Shown: positions 1 through 7,265 of the stretch, in pieces
How positions within the stretch are numbered: position 1 is the first letter of the stretch
Layout: every line of letters begins with the position of its first letter
From: SVFI01 sp045588655
GTDB taxonomy: Bacteria; Bacillota; Clostridia; Lachnospirales; Lachnospiraceae
Direction of reading: 5' to 3'
NCBI GenBank assembly: GCA_045588655.1
Contig: JAZNEP010000044.1
Location: 9,303-73,302, forward strand
Length of the DNA stretch: 64,000 bases
The notes under the pieces: model-generated
Database searches by the model: none
What the model was told of the DNA's origin: nothing
What the model saw: only the letters and a program-made list of their open reading frames with translations
Translations under genes and position numbers: made by a program

Positions 1-1
1 A

Positions 2-367
2 AAAACAGAAGGGGCGTGGAGCGGTTTTGGTACAGTGATAGGAACTTTGGTTGGATTCTTAGGCGGAATCTATATTCCAATCGGTTCTTTATCGGACAGT
101 ATTGCGAATTTAATGAAGTGTACGCCTATCATTTATGGTACGTCCATGTTTCGAAAAGTTATGACAAAGTCAGTTATGGAAACGACCTTCGACGGAGTGA
201 CGGTAGATATGGTAGAGAAATATAGGGAAATGATGGGTATTCAACTGACGGTTGCAGATTATACGCTAAAACTAAGGGATGAATGGATAATTTTGTTTGT
301 ATGTGGTATAATCTTTCTTATGATTGGCATGTGCATGTTAAAATATGAAAAAAAGGTCGATCGATAA
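2..367 (+). CDS. ABC-2 type transporter permease, C-terminal part (5' truncated by window edge)
   Basis: The frame is open from the window edge, so only the last ~120 residues are present. They hold a hydrophobic stretch with a GFLGGIYIP-type segment, a soluble loop, and a final membrane helix (WIILFVCGIIFLMIGM) followed by a short basic tail. This matches the last third of ABC-2 permeases, which form the membrane channel of drug, polysaccharide or bacteriocin exporters. The LytTR and DUF3021 genes follow within 20 nt, an arrangement often seen with ABC-2 exporters that the LytTR protein controls. The ATPase partner would lie upstream, outside the window. The substrate is unknown. Confidence 0.7.
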   Translation, partial: KTEGAWSGFGTVIGTLVGFLGGIYIPIGSLSDSIANLMKCTPIIYGTSMFRKVMTKSVMETTFDGVTVDMVEKYREMMGIQLTVADYTLKLRDEWIILFVCGIIFLMIGMCMLKYEKKVDR

Positions 368-379
368 AAGAGGTATAGT

Positions 380-814
380 ATGAAAATTACAATTGAAGTA
401 CCGAAACCCGGGGAAGAGGACGAGATTATTGTTCGGTGTGCCTCTTTGGATGAAAGAATGTTGAAGATGCTTCAGGCATTACGTGCGGAAGATAAGTTGA
501 CAGGTTACATAGAAGATAAAATTGTAAAATTATCTTTAAAAGAACTTTTCTATTTTGAAGCAGTGGATAACAAGGTTTTTTCCTACACAGCAAAAGAAAC
601 CTACGAGATACATAAAAAATTATATGAAATTGAGCAGGAGTTTGAACACACAGATTTTTTACGTATTTCGAAATCAGTTATAGTGAATGTTTCCAAAATT
701 GCTTATGTAAAACCTATTTTTAACGGTCGTTTTGAGGCATCGTTGAAAAATGGTGAAAAAGTAATTGTTTCTCGCCAATATGTATCGGAATTAAAGAAAA
801 AGATAGGGATATAG
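380..814 (+). CDS. LytTR DNA-binding regulator (no receiver domain)
   Basis: This is a 144-residue protein. The C-terminal ~95 residues form a LytTR DNA-binding domain: IVKLSLKELFYFEAVDNKV, then a TYEI...F.RISKSVIVNVSKI segment and a final RQYVSELKKK helix. The N-terminal ~45 residues are short and lack the aspartate pocket of a receiver, so it is unlikely to be a classical phosphorylated response regulator. It starts 12 nt after the permease stop and is followed after 9 nt by a DUF3021 gene. In Firmicutes the LytTR/DUF3021 pair is a recurrent unit in which the membrane protein probably holds or signals to the regulator. It probably regulates the adjacent ABC exporter. Confidence 0.85.
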   Translation: MKITIEVPKPGEEDEIIVRCASLDERMLKMLQALRAEDKLTGYIEDKIVKLSLKELFYFEAVDNKVFSYTAKETYEIHKKLYEIEQEFEHTDFLRISKSVIVNVSKIAYVKPIFNGRFEASLKNGEKVIVSRQYVSELKKKIGI

Positions 815-823
815 GAGGACAGA

Positions 824-1249
824 ATGAAGACACTTTCAAATTTTATAAAATGGTTTTTCTATATTACAGTAGGTATATTGGTTGTATGTGGAGCAGGTTA
901 TGCCTCCGCAGGAGTTGAAACGGTTGCAGTGGATGTTTTCGGAAAGATTTTATTATCCGCATTTATTACTACCTTGATAACGCTTATATTTCGACCAAAA
1001 GAGGATGACGAAAAAAAGCGTTTCGGTGTAAAAATGGTAGTACACTATTTGATTTTATATGTAACTATGTGTTTCATGGGCGGCTGGTTTGGCTGGATAG
1101 AAATGAATTTGGTCGGGATCTTAGTGATGGCGATCTATGTGGGGCTTGTGTATATTCTGGCGTTTACTACCCACTACATCATTGATGTCAAGCAGGCCGG
1201 TGAGATTAACAAGAGATTACAAGAAAAGTATGGCGATGAGGAGCCGTAA
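824..1249 (+). CDS. DUF3021 family membrane protein
   Basis: This 141-residue protein has four predicted membrane helices (about residues 8-28, 38-56, 72-92 and 96-118) and a charged tail ending in KYGDEEP. Size, helix pattern and position directly after a receiver-less LytTR gene fit DUF3021. The start follows GGAGGACAG by a few bases. DUF3021 proteins are known mainly by association with LytTR regulators, and a role as a membrane inhibitor or sensor of the regulator is an inference. It is the last gene of the exporter/LytTR group. Confidence 0.75.
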   Translation: MKTLSNFIKWFFYITVGILVVCGAGYASAGVETVAVDVFGKILLSAFITTLITLIFRPKEDDEKKRFGVKMVVHYLILYVTMCFMGGWFGWIEMNLVGILVMAIYVGLVYILAFTTHYIIDVKQAGEINKRLQEKYGDEEP

Positions 1250-1276
1250 AAAGGGAAACGTTTGCGGAGGCATTGT

Positions 1277-1771
1277 ATGGTAACACCAAAAGATGGGAAA
1301 AGAATTTCTAAGATTGATATGTATTTAAATTGCGCAGAGAATTTTGCTTACAGAAGTACATGCATCAAACGCAAATACGGAGCGGTAATTGTGAAAAATG
1401 ATGTAGTGATTTCTACGGGCTATAATGGTTCTCCACGTGGCTTTGAGAATTGCTGTGATTTGGGAAATTGCCCGCGTATGGAAAGGGGTATGCATCAAGG
1501 GGAAGGTTATGGAATGTGTCGGGCAATTCATGCGGAAGCCAATGCACTTTTAAATTGTTCAAGAGAACAAACAATCGGAGCTGACTTGTATTTAACAGGT
1601 ATTAATCCCGGTGATAATTCTATTCATAGAGCAAAACCGTGTCCAATATGTGCAAGAACCATAATACAAGCAGGGATTCATAATGTAATTATGCGACAGG
1701 GCGAAGGGCCTGATAATTATCTCGCGCTACCGGCAATGGAGTTACAGTGGGTAGTAGATGATGATAAATGA
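1277..1771 (+). CDS. dCMP deaminase / ComE operon protein 2-like
   Basis: This is a 164-residue zinc deaminase. The zinc and catalytic signature is complete: His85-Ala-Glu87 and the PCPIC pair Cys122/Cys125. An extra cysteine-rich segment (ENCCDLGNCPRM) lies upstream, as in ComEB-type dCMP deaminases. The enzyme converts dCMP to dUMP for thymidylate synthesis, in the cytoplasm. ATG 1277 was chosen over an upstream TTG at 1262 because GGAGG at 1266-1270 is ideally spaced for 1277 and would lie inside the longer reading. It stands between the LytTR group and a MATE exporter with no clear functional link. Confidence 0.85.
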   Translation: MVTPKDGKRISKIDMYLNCAENFAYRSTCIKRKYGAVIVKNDVVISTGYNGSPRGFENCCDLGNCPRMERGMHQGEGYGMCRAIHAEANALLNCSREQTIGADLYLTGINPGDNSIHRAKPCPICARTIIQAGIHNVIMRQGEGPDNYLALPAMELQWVVDDDK

Positions 1772-1817
1772 TAGCTGTGCATAGTGACGCAAAGAAGCAG
1801 GAGGATGGAATTTAAGT

Positions 1818-3170
1818 ATGGAAACAACAAAAGAATTGGAAATATTCCGTAGTGCACCGGTACCGAAAGCGGTGCTGAAAAATGCTATACCGGCAATGAT
1901 TGCCATGCTTATGGTGCTGATTTATAATCTGGCAGATACGTTCTTCATAGGTTTGACCAGGGACGCATATCAGCTGGCCGCAGTTTCTATGGCAACTCCT
2001 GTATTTCTCATCTTTATGTCGATAGGTACCGTGTTTGGTATTGGCGGAACATCTGTGATTTCCAGAGCTCTTGGGGAAGGAAAGACGGATTACGCCAAGA
2101 GAGCAAGTTCCTTCTGTATGTGGAGTTGTGTTAGTGTGGGCGTTGTTATGTCGGCGTTATTTTTTATTTTTATGGAGGATATTTTGGTGATGATGGGCAC
2201 GAGTGCGGAGACCTATGGATTTGCCAAATCCTATCTTACCATTGTAACCTTTAGTGGTCCATTTGTGCTGATTGCGAATTGTTTTTCGAATGTAATCCGT
2301 GCGGAAGGACAGGCCGGAAAAGCAATGATGGGACAATTGCTTGGTAATCTGCTGAATATTGTTCTGGATCCCATTATGATTTTGGCATTTGGTTGGGGCA
2401 TTACCGGTGCAGCGATTGCGACAGCCATAGGTAATACATTTGGTGCCTGTTATTATCTCATGTATTTTTTACGTGGTAAGTCGATTCTCAGTATCCATCC
2501 GAAGGATTTCACCGCTGGAAACAAAGTATGTAGTGGTATTTTAATTATCGGAATTCCGGCTTCACTTGGTTCCTTATTGATGAGTGTTTCACAGATTGTC
2601 ATGAATGGACAGATGGCCTCTTTTGGGGATATGGCAGTTGCAGGAGTCGGCGTAGCATCCAAGGTGACCATGATAACCGGTATGATATGTATTGGCTTCG
2701 GTCAAGGGGTACAAGCGTTGCTTGGCTATTGTGTCGGAGCAAATTTGTGGGATCGATTTAAAAAGGTAATGCGTTTTTCGATATTTTTTGCGTTGGGTCT
2801 GAGCGTAGCGATGACCGTGATTTGTTATCTGTTTACCAATCAGATTGTCAGCATATTCCTTACGGAACAGGCTGCTTTTACATACGCGGTACAGTTTGTG
2901 AGAATTTTATTATCAACTAGCTTTTTATTTGGCGTATTTTTTGTTTTGGTGAACGCGCTTCAGGCAGCAGGTGCGGCGATTCCTGCACTTGTGATTAATT
3001 TGAGTCGTCAGGGCTTTATTTACATCCCTACGTTATTTATACTGAAAGCAAGTATGGGAGAAAATGGTCTTGCATGGGCACAGCCTGTTGCAGATTTACT
3101 CTCGACCATGCTCGTAGTGGTACTTTACATCATAACGATGAAAAGAATGGAAATGAAAAAAACAAAATAA
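1818..3170 (+). CDS. MATE family multidrug/metabolite efflux protein
   Basis: This 450-residue protein has twelve membrane helices and the MATE layout: an N-terminal PVPKAVLKNAIPAMIAML segment, a YNLADTFFIG motif in helix 1, and a second homologous half beginning near residue 235. MATE proteins expel cationic drugs or metabolites using Na+ or H+ gradients. GGAGG 14-18 nt before the ATG is a distant ribosome binding site, so initiation may be modest. A GAAA-tetraloop hairpin at 3188 closes the gene. The substrate cannot be inferred. Confidence 0.9.
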   Translation: METTKELEIFRSAPVPKAVLKNAIPAMIAMLMVLIYNLADTFFIGLTRDAYQLAAVSMATPVFLIFMSIGTVFGIGGTSVISRALGEGKTDYAKRASSFCMWSCVSVGVVMSALFFIFMEDILVMMGTSAETYGFAKSYLTIVTFSGPFVLIANCFSNVIRAEGQAGKAMMGQLLGNLLNIVLDPIMILAFGWGITGAAIATAIGNTFGACYYLMYFLRGKSILSIHPKDFTAGNKVCSGILIIGIPASLGSLLMSVSQIVMNGQMASFGDMAVAGVGVASKVTMITGMICIGFGQGVQALLGYCVGANLWDRFKKVMRFSIFFALGLSVAMTVICYLFTNQIVSIFLTEQAAFTYAVQFVRILLSTSFLFGVFFVLVNALQAAGAAIPALVINLSRQGFIYIPTLFILKASMGENGLAWAQPVADLLSTMLVVVLYIITMKRMEMKKTK

Positions 3171-3187
3171 GGGAAAATCATGTAATT

Positions 3188-3217
3188 AAGACAGTCGAAA
3201 GGCTGTCTTTTACTATT
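3188..3217 (+). terminator. Rho-independent terminator after MATE gene
   Basis: A 7-bp perfect stem (AAGACAG / CTGTCTT) is extended by two more pairs and closed by a GAAA tetraloop. It is followed by TTTTACTATTTTT and lies 18 nt after the MATE stop. Confidence 0.8.
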
Positions 3218-3317
3218 TTTGTCCAATCAATTAACCATTTTATAAAAAAGCAAGGATAGAATCCGTTTCCGAATTGTTTTATACATATAAGCGCTTATAG
3301 CAGGAAAGGAGGAGCAA

Positions 3318-3824
3318 ATGGAGAAGAATGAACTCGTCCGCATATATGACATGTATTTCCGTATGGTATATAAAGTATGTTTTTTGTATATGAAAAATCA
3401 TGCGGATGCACAGGATATGACGCAGGAAACATTCTGTCAGATGCTTCGCAAACCGATTCGCTATGAAACGGAGGAAAAAACGAAGGCATGGCTAATTGTC
3501 ACGGCGTCGAATCTTTGCAAAAACCAACTCAAAAAATGGTGGTTCAAAAGAAGAGTCTCTTTTGATGATTCTGTTGGAACGTTAGAAAAAAACATCGGGG
3601 ATATGGAACGCCATTCCTTTGTGGGTGCAAATGAATCTGAATACAGTGAGGTTTATGCAAGTGTGATGGGATTAGAAGAAAAATATGCGATTCCTACCTA
3701 TCTGTATTATTACGAGGGTTATAAAACAGCTGAGATTGCTGAGATGTTACACGAAAAGCAGTCGACGATTCAGACACGTTTGGCTAAGGCGCGCCAGTTA
3801 TTGAAATTGGAACTGACAGAGTAA
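3318..3824 (+). CDS. ECF-type RNA polymerase sigma factor
   Basis: This is a 168-residue sigma-70 family protein of ECF size. Region 2 is at residues 5-70 (YDMYFRMVYKVCFLYMKN...AQDMTQETFCQML, with the AxDxxQExF promoter-melting signature). Region 4 is at about 115-165 (YYYEGYKTAEIAEMLHEKQSTIQTRLAKAR), a helix-turn-helix for the -35 element. AGGAAAGGAGG precedes the ATG. A membrane protein gene starts 12 nt downstream and should be its regulator. The inducing signal is unknown. Confidence 0.9.
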   Translation: MEKNELVRIYDMYFRMVYKVCFLYMKNHADAQDMTQETFCQMLRKPIRYETEEKTKAWLIVTASNLCKNQLKKWWFKRRVSFDDSVGTLEKNIGDMERHSFVGANESEYSEVYASVMGLEEKYAIPTYLYYYEGYKTAEIAEMLHEKQSTIQTRLAKARQLLKLELTE

Positions 3825-3836
3825 AGGAGGATCATC

Positions 3837-4877
3837 ATGAAGAAAAGTGAATATATCCACGTGATAGAAAGTATGGATCCCAGGCCGGGAGTAAAAGAAG
3901 AAATCTGGGAGAATATAAACAAAGAAAAAAGCAGAAGAAAAAAAGAAGCTGCTTGGAAATATGTTGCAGCGGCGCTAGTGGTGATTGGGGTGGCTACCTT
4001 CTCACTACCGGCGGTTGCATCGGGGATACGGTCTCTGATATTGCATGAGATGCCATTTTATGAGCCAATGGCAGAAAAAATTGAAACAGGGATTTATTCC
4101 AAATCGGATGAACATGTGCAAATGACGGTAGAAGAAATCCTTTCAGATGGGATGTGTGTTTACCTGACAGTTTGCTATACTGCGCTGGATGAGGTGGGAC
4201 GTGCATGGCTTTCTGAATATGAACTGCCTGCTGCGCAGTACGAAAGCAATCTACATTTAAAGCCATATGTTGAAGATTATAGAGTCAGTGGAACCAATTA
4301 CTCTTGGAGGACCATCGAAAGGGAAGAACTTGCACAGGAAAATGAACGTCGATTTCTTCTGATATTGGAAACCATGAGTCGTGATTACGACTCGGGCAGA
4401 GGGGTTTTGTCCTATCCGATGACAGATACACTGGAAGAGACGATACTCAAAATCGATGGAAATGTGACAGTAGTTTCGTGTGCACTCACTGGCAAGGAGC
4501 CGATATCCGAATTATATCAGCCAACTTATATAGAGATTTCGCCGATGTCCTATGTCGTTTATGCGAAAAACATTGGAGTCTATGAAAGAAGTGTCCACGG
4601 AGATATCCTTACAGAGAAATGGCTGATGCCCAAGGAGGAGATGGATGCGCTGGAAGAAGCTTTTTTGATTATGGAAGATGGAAGTCGCTATCCGATCAGA
4701 AGCGTGAGCACCGGTGCCACAACTTCGAAGGAAACAAACCAGCATTCAGATTTAGTGTTGCTGAGCGGAATGTTTTCTGAAACCGGAGAAGATGGAAAGG
4801 AAAAACCGAGTCTGATTGACCCCGATTCCGTGGTAGGAATAGAAATCAAGGGTGTGTATCATAAGCTGGAGAAATAG
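3837..4877 (+). CDS. Sigma-factor-associated single-pass membrane protein, putative anti-sigma factor
   Basis: This 346-residue protein has a charged cytoplasmic N-terminus of about 40 residues (PGVKEEIWENINKEKSRRKK), one membrane helix at about 41-62, and an extracytoplasmic domain of about 280 residues rich in acidic and aromatic residues. It follows the ECF sigma gene by 12 nt with AAAGGAGG as its ribosome binding site. The layout resembles DUF4179-type anti-sigma proteins of Firmicutes. No HxxxCxxC zinc finger is present, unlike the second sigma locus in this window. The anti-sigma role is inferred from operon position and topology. Confidence 0.65.
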   Translation: MKKSEYIHVIESMDPRPGVKEEIWENINKEKSRRKKEAAWKYVAAALVVIGVATFSLPAVASGIRSLILHEMPFYEPMAEKIETGIYSKSDEHVQMTVEEILSDGMCVYLTVCYTALDEVGRAWLSEYELPAAQYESNLHLKPYVEDYRVSGTNYSWRTIEREELAQENERRFLLILETMSRDYDSGRGVLSYPMTDTLEETILKIDGNVTVVSCALTGKEPISELYQPTYIEISPMSYVVYAKNIGVYERSVHGDILTEKWLMPKEEMDALEEAFLIMEDGSRYPIRSVSTGATTSKETNQHSDLVLLSGMFSETGEDGKEKPSLIDPDSVVGIEIKGVYHKLEK

Positions 4878-4890
4878 GAAAAAGCAACAA

Positions 4891-4935
4891 AAAAGACTCA
4901 GCCTCTTGTTTGCAGGAGGCTGAGTCTTTTTATTC
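4891..4935. terminator. Bidirectional terminator between convergent genes
   Basis: A perfect 15-bp stem (4891-4905 with 4916-4930) has a 10-nt loop. Its A-rich left edge and T-rich right edge make it work in both directions. It ends the sigma-associated gene on the plus strand, and the stop codon of the minus-strand acyltransferase lies at its right edge. Confidence 0.9.
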
Positions 4936-7104
4936 TTCGGATGTTTCAAGACGATTAATAAATTGCTGTGCTGCTTGTGAAATTTCTTTCGGGAGGAAAA
5001 ATGCCATATAAGGATTTCCCGGAATCTCAACCACTTCCTGAATGTCAGGATTGGTGATTAAAGATTCGTGTAATTTGCGCCAATCGGATTCCGGATAATA
5101 GTAGACGCCTTCACAGCTCTGTGATCCCACAAGAGAGAGTACAGGTAAATCCTTTGGGTAGGTGACGCCGGATAGGCGCATATGATTGTCATAGCTTAGT
5201 TCATAGGCGCTTAGGTAAGATTGGTTACCGTTATGTACGTGATTGAGTTCTTCGAGCAGAGGAAGCGTATGCTCCGACTGCGTGTATTTGAACCATTCTT
5301 CCGTAAAAGGCCATGTCAAACGGTTTAAACCTGTATAGCGAAGGAAGCGATTACGTGGAGATAGCGCGAGGCTTTCTCTTTGAAGTCGGATACGGTATGC
5401 ATCCGCCGTAAGTCCCAGGGATGCTATTGTATCGTTTGGCTGCGTAGAGACAGCAGTATCAATGCCAATGATGGCTTCCACTTCCTTAGGATATTGCGTT
5501 GCATAGAGCAAAGCGTAGAGTCCCGAGATTTCGCTTGGCATGAAAATATAAGGACCGGATTCACCAAGTCCTGTCAGTGCAGTACGTATTTCATAGACAT
5601 AACGGTCTGCGGTTCGTGGAATAGTCGTAGTATCACTAAATCCGCACCCAAAATAATCGAGCACAATTACCCGGTTGGATTCAGCGAGCCGGTTTGCAAG
5701 AGGACGCAGGGAAATGGTTGAGTATACATCGGTCGAACCACCGAGTAGTACAATCGTATGTTCCCCTTCTCCAACCACGTACGCGGCCATATTTAAACCA
5801 TCCACTTCTGTAAAAAGAATGTGCTCTTTTTCATAGGCCTCCAGTTTTGGCTGGCACTGCTTTGAAGAATTTACACTTTCCACCCGAACACATACCACAT
5901 AATAAATCAAAAACACAATCGTAATACCGCACAAAACATAAAAATCCTTCTTTAACAGGCGTAAAATGAGTGGTTTTTTAGAAACTATCCGCACAATCAA
6001 ATGATTGATTAAGGACAAAAGAAGCGCTGTCAGTGTAGTAAGCAGAGTAATTACGAGAATATAAAGCGCCAGATTATCAATGTTCCAAAGGAGTTCTTTA
6101 TCCGATGCTGATCCGATGAGACGCATCCACAAAATGTGCATGAGATAGAATTCTGCGGTCACGGTACCAAAAAATCCAAGGACGTTATTTCTGATTTTAA
6201 GTTTCATACTACTGAGAATTAAAAGGAGTACAAAACAAACCGCGGAAATCATCTGGGCAATCAAAACAACCCAGTGCCATACAAAGTAGTGATAGGAATT
6301 GCCGGACAATCCGAGCAAATAAGGCGTGTATTCTCCAACGCAGAAGCAAATCAAAAAAAGAATTCCGGTTGAAACGATGGTAGGGATATATTTTTTTTGT
6401 ATGACAGACACCAGAGCAGACTCACGCTGTGCAAATATAAGACCAAGTGGAAATAATACAATGGAGTTGTACCACCAGTTTCCGTACATCCACCAGTCGC
6501 AAAATGCGATGTAAAGAGTAGTCAATATGCAGACAAGAATGGTTGCTATGGTGCGATTGAAAAAGCGAAAAGAAATCCAAAAAAACAGATACATAATCAG
6601 AATGGCATAGATAAACCAGGAATAGTCATTGAGCAAAATTGCGCCGCCCATATGAAATGGTGTTGGAATAAGAATTGTGTTTTCAGGACGGTAAATTCGT
6701 GGCAAATAAACCATAAGGAGAATCAAAATAAGATCGGAAAGTACCAAAATTAATATCGGTCGAAGACAACGGCGGATGAAAAAATGGTTCAAATAATTTT
6801 CTTTTGTATCATAACTTTTCATCAAACCGTAGCCGGAGCAGAAGAAAAAGAGCGCAACAAAAAGATAACCGATCGGAACAAACGGATTCAAGCCATGGAT
6901 TTTAATCTTGGCATCCAGCCAAGGAGCGCAGGTATTCTGGCCAATATGATGAAGCATGACACAAATGGCAGCAAACCCCTGCATAGCTTTGGTCTGTGAA
7001 AGCGAAAGAAATTCTTCGTGAAAGGTTCCCTTTGGACTGGATTTGGCACCCCAAAAAAGTAAGAGAAGCAATATAGGATAAGTGAGAAAAACGAGCCAAT
7101 TCAT
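4930..7104 (-). CDS. Acyltransferase-3 membrane domain fused to alpha/beta-hydrolase-like domain lacking catalytic residues
   Basis: This is a 724-residue fusion. Residues ~1-390 are an acyltransferase-3 domain with about ten membrane helices, carrying the HH pair in CVMLHHIG and a FFFCSGYGLMKS motif. Such domains O-acylate cell-wall or surface glycans. Residues ~420-724 are an alpha/beta-hydrolase fold of the family with a PHSMSG-type nucleophile elbow. Here the elbow reads MPSEISGLYAL: the nucleophile position is Glu525 (codon at 5530-5532), and the usual late GNHYIH histidine segment reads GNPYMAF. So neither Ser nor His seems present. ATG 7104 was preferred to 7161 because GGGAGG lies 6 nt upstream. 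The C-terminal domain may bind or position an acyl group rather than hydrolyse. Confidence 0.85.
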   Translation of the reverse strand: MNWLVFLTYPILLLLLFWGAKSSPKGTFHEEFLSLSQTKAMQGFAAICVMLHHIGQNTCAPWLDAKIKIHGLNPFVPIGYLFVALFFFCSGYGLMKSYDTKENYLNHFFIRRCLRPILILVLSDLILILLMVYLPRIYRPENTILIPTPFHMGGAILLNDYSWFIYAILIMYLFFWISFRFFNRTIATILVCILTTLYIAFCDWWMYGNWWYNSIVLFPLGLIFAQRESALVSVIQKKYIPTIVSTGILFLICFCVGEYTPYLLGLSGNSYHYFVWHWVVLIAQMISAVCFVLLLILSSMKLKIRNNVLGFFGTVTAEFYLMHILWMRLIGSASDKELLWNIDNLALYILVITLLTTLTALLLSLINHLIVRIVSKKPLILRLLKKDFYVLCGITIVFLIYYVVCVRVESVNSSKQCQPKLEAYEKEHILFTEVDGLNMAAYVVGEGEHTIVLLGGSTDVYSTISLRPLANRLAESNRVIVLDYFGCGFSDTTTIPRTADRYVYEIRTALTGLGESGPYIFMPSEISGLYALLYATQYPKEVEAIIGIDTAVSTQPNDTIASLGLTADAYRIRLQRESLALSPRNRFLRYTGLNRLTWPFTEEWFKYTQSEHTLPLLEELNHVHNGNQSYLSAYELSYDNHMRLSGVTYPKDLPVLSLVGSQSCEGVYYYPESDWRKLHESLITNPDIQEVVEIPGNPYMAFFLPKEISQAAQQFINRLETSEE

Positions 7105-7206
7105 GAAAGCCCTCCCTGTATGTTTTATTTGAACTAAAAAGTAAAGCAAAGACGTAGACATTTTAACAAAAAGGCATTTTATAGTATATAATAATTGTTC
7201 GATTTA

Positions 7207-7215
7207 TGTTATAAT
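7207..7215 (+). promoter_or_regulatory. Extended -10 promoter for the hydrogenase-like gene
   Basis: TGT-TATAAT is an extended -10 element about 50 nt before the start codon. No good -35 element is visible at 17 nt. Confidence 0.45.
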
Positions 7216-7265
7216 TCTTAATAAGATTGTAATTCACCGTTTGCTGGTGGGAAAGGTGGGAAACT

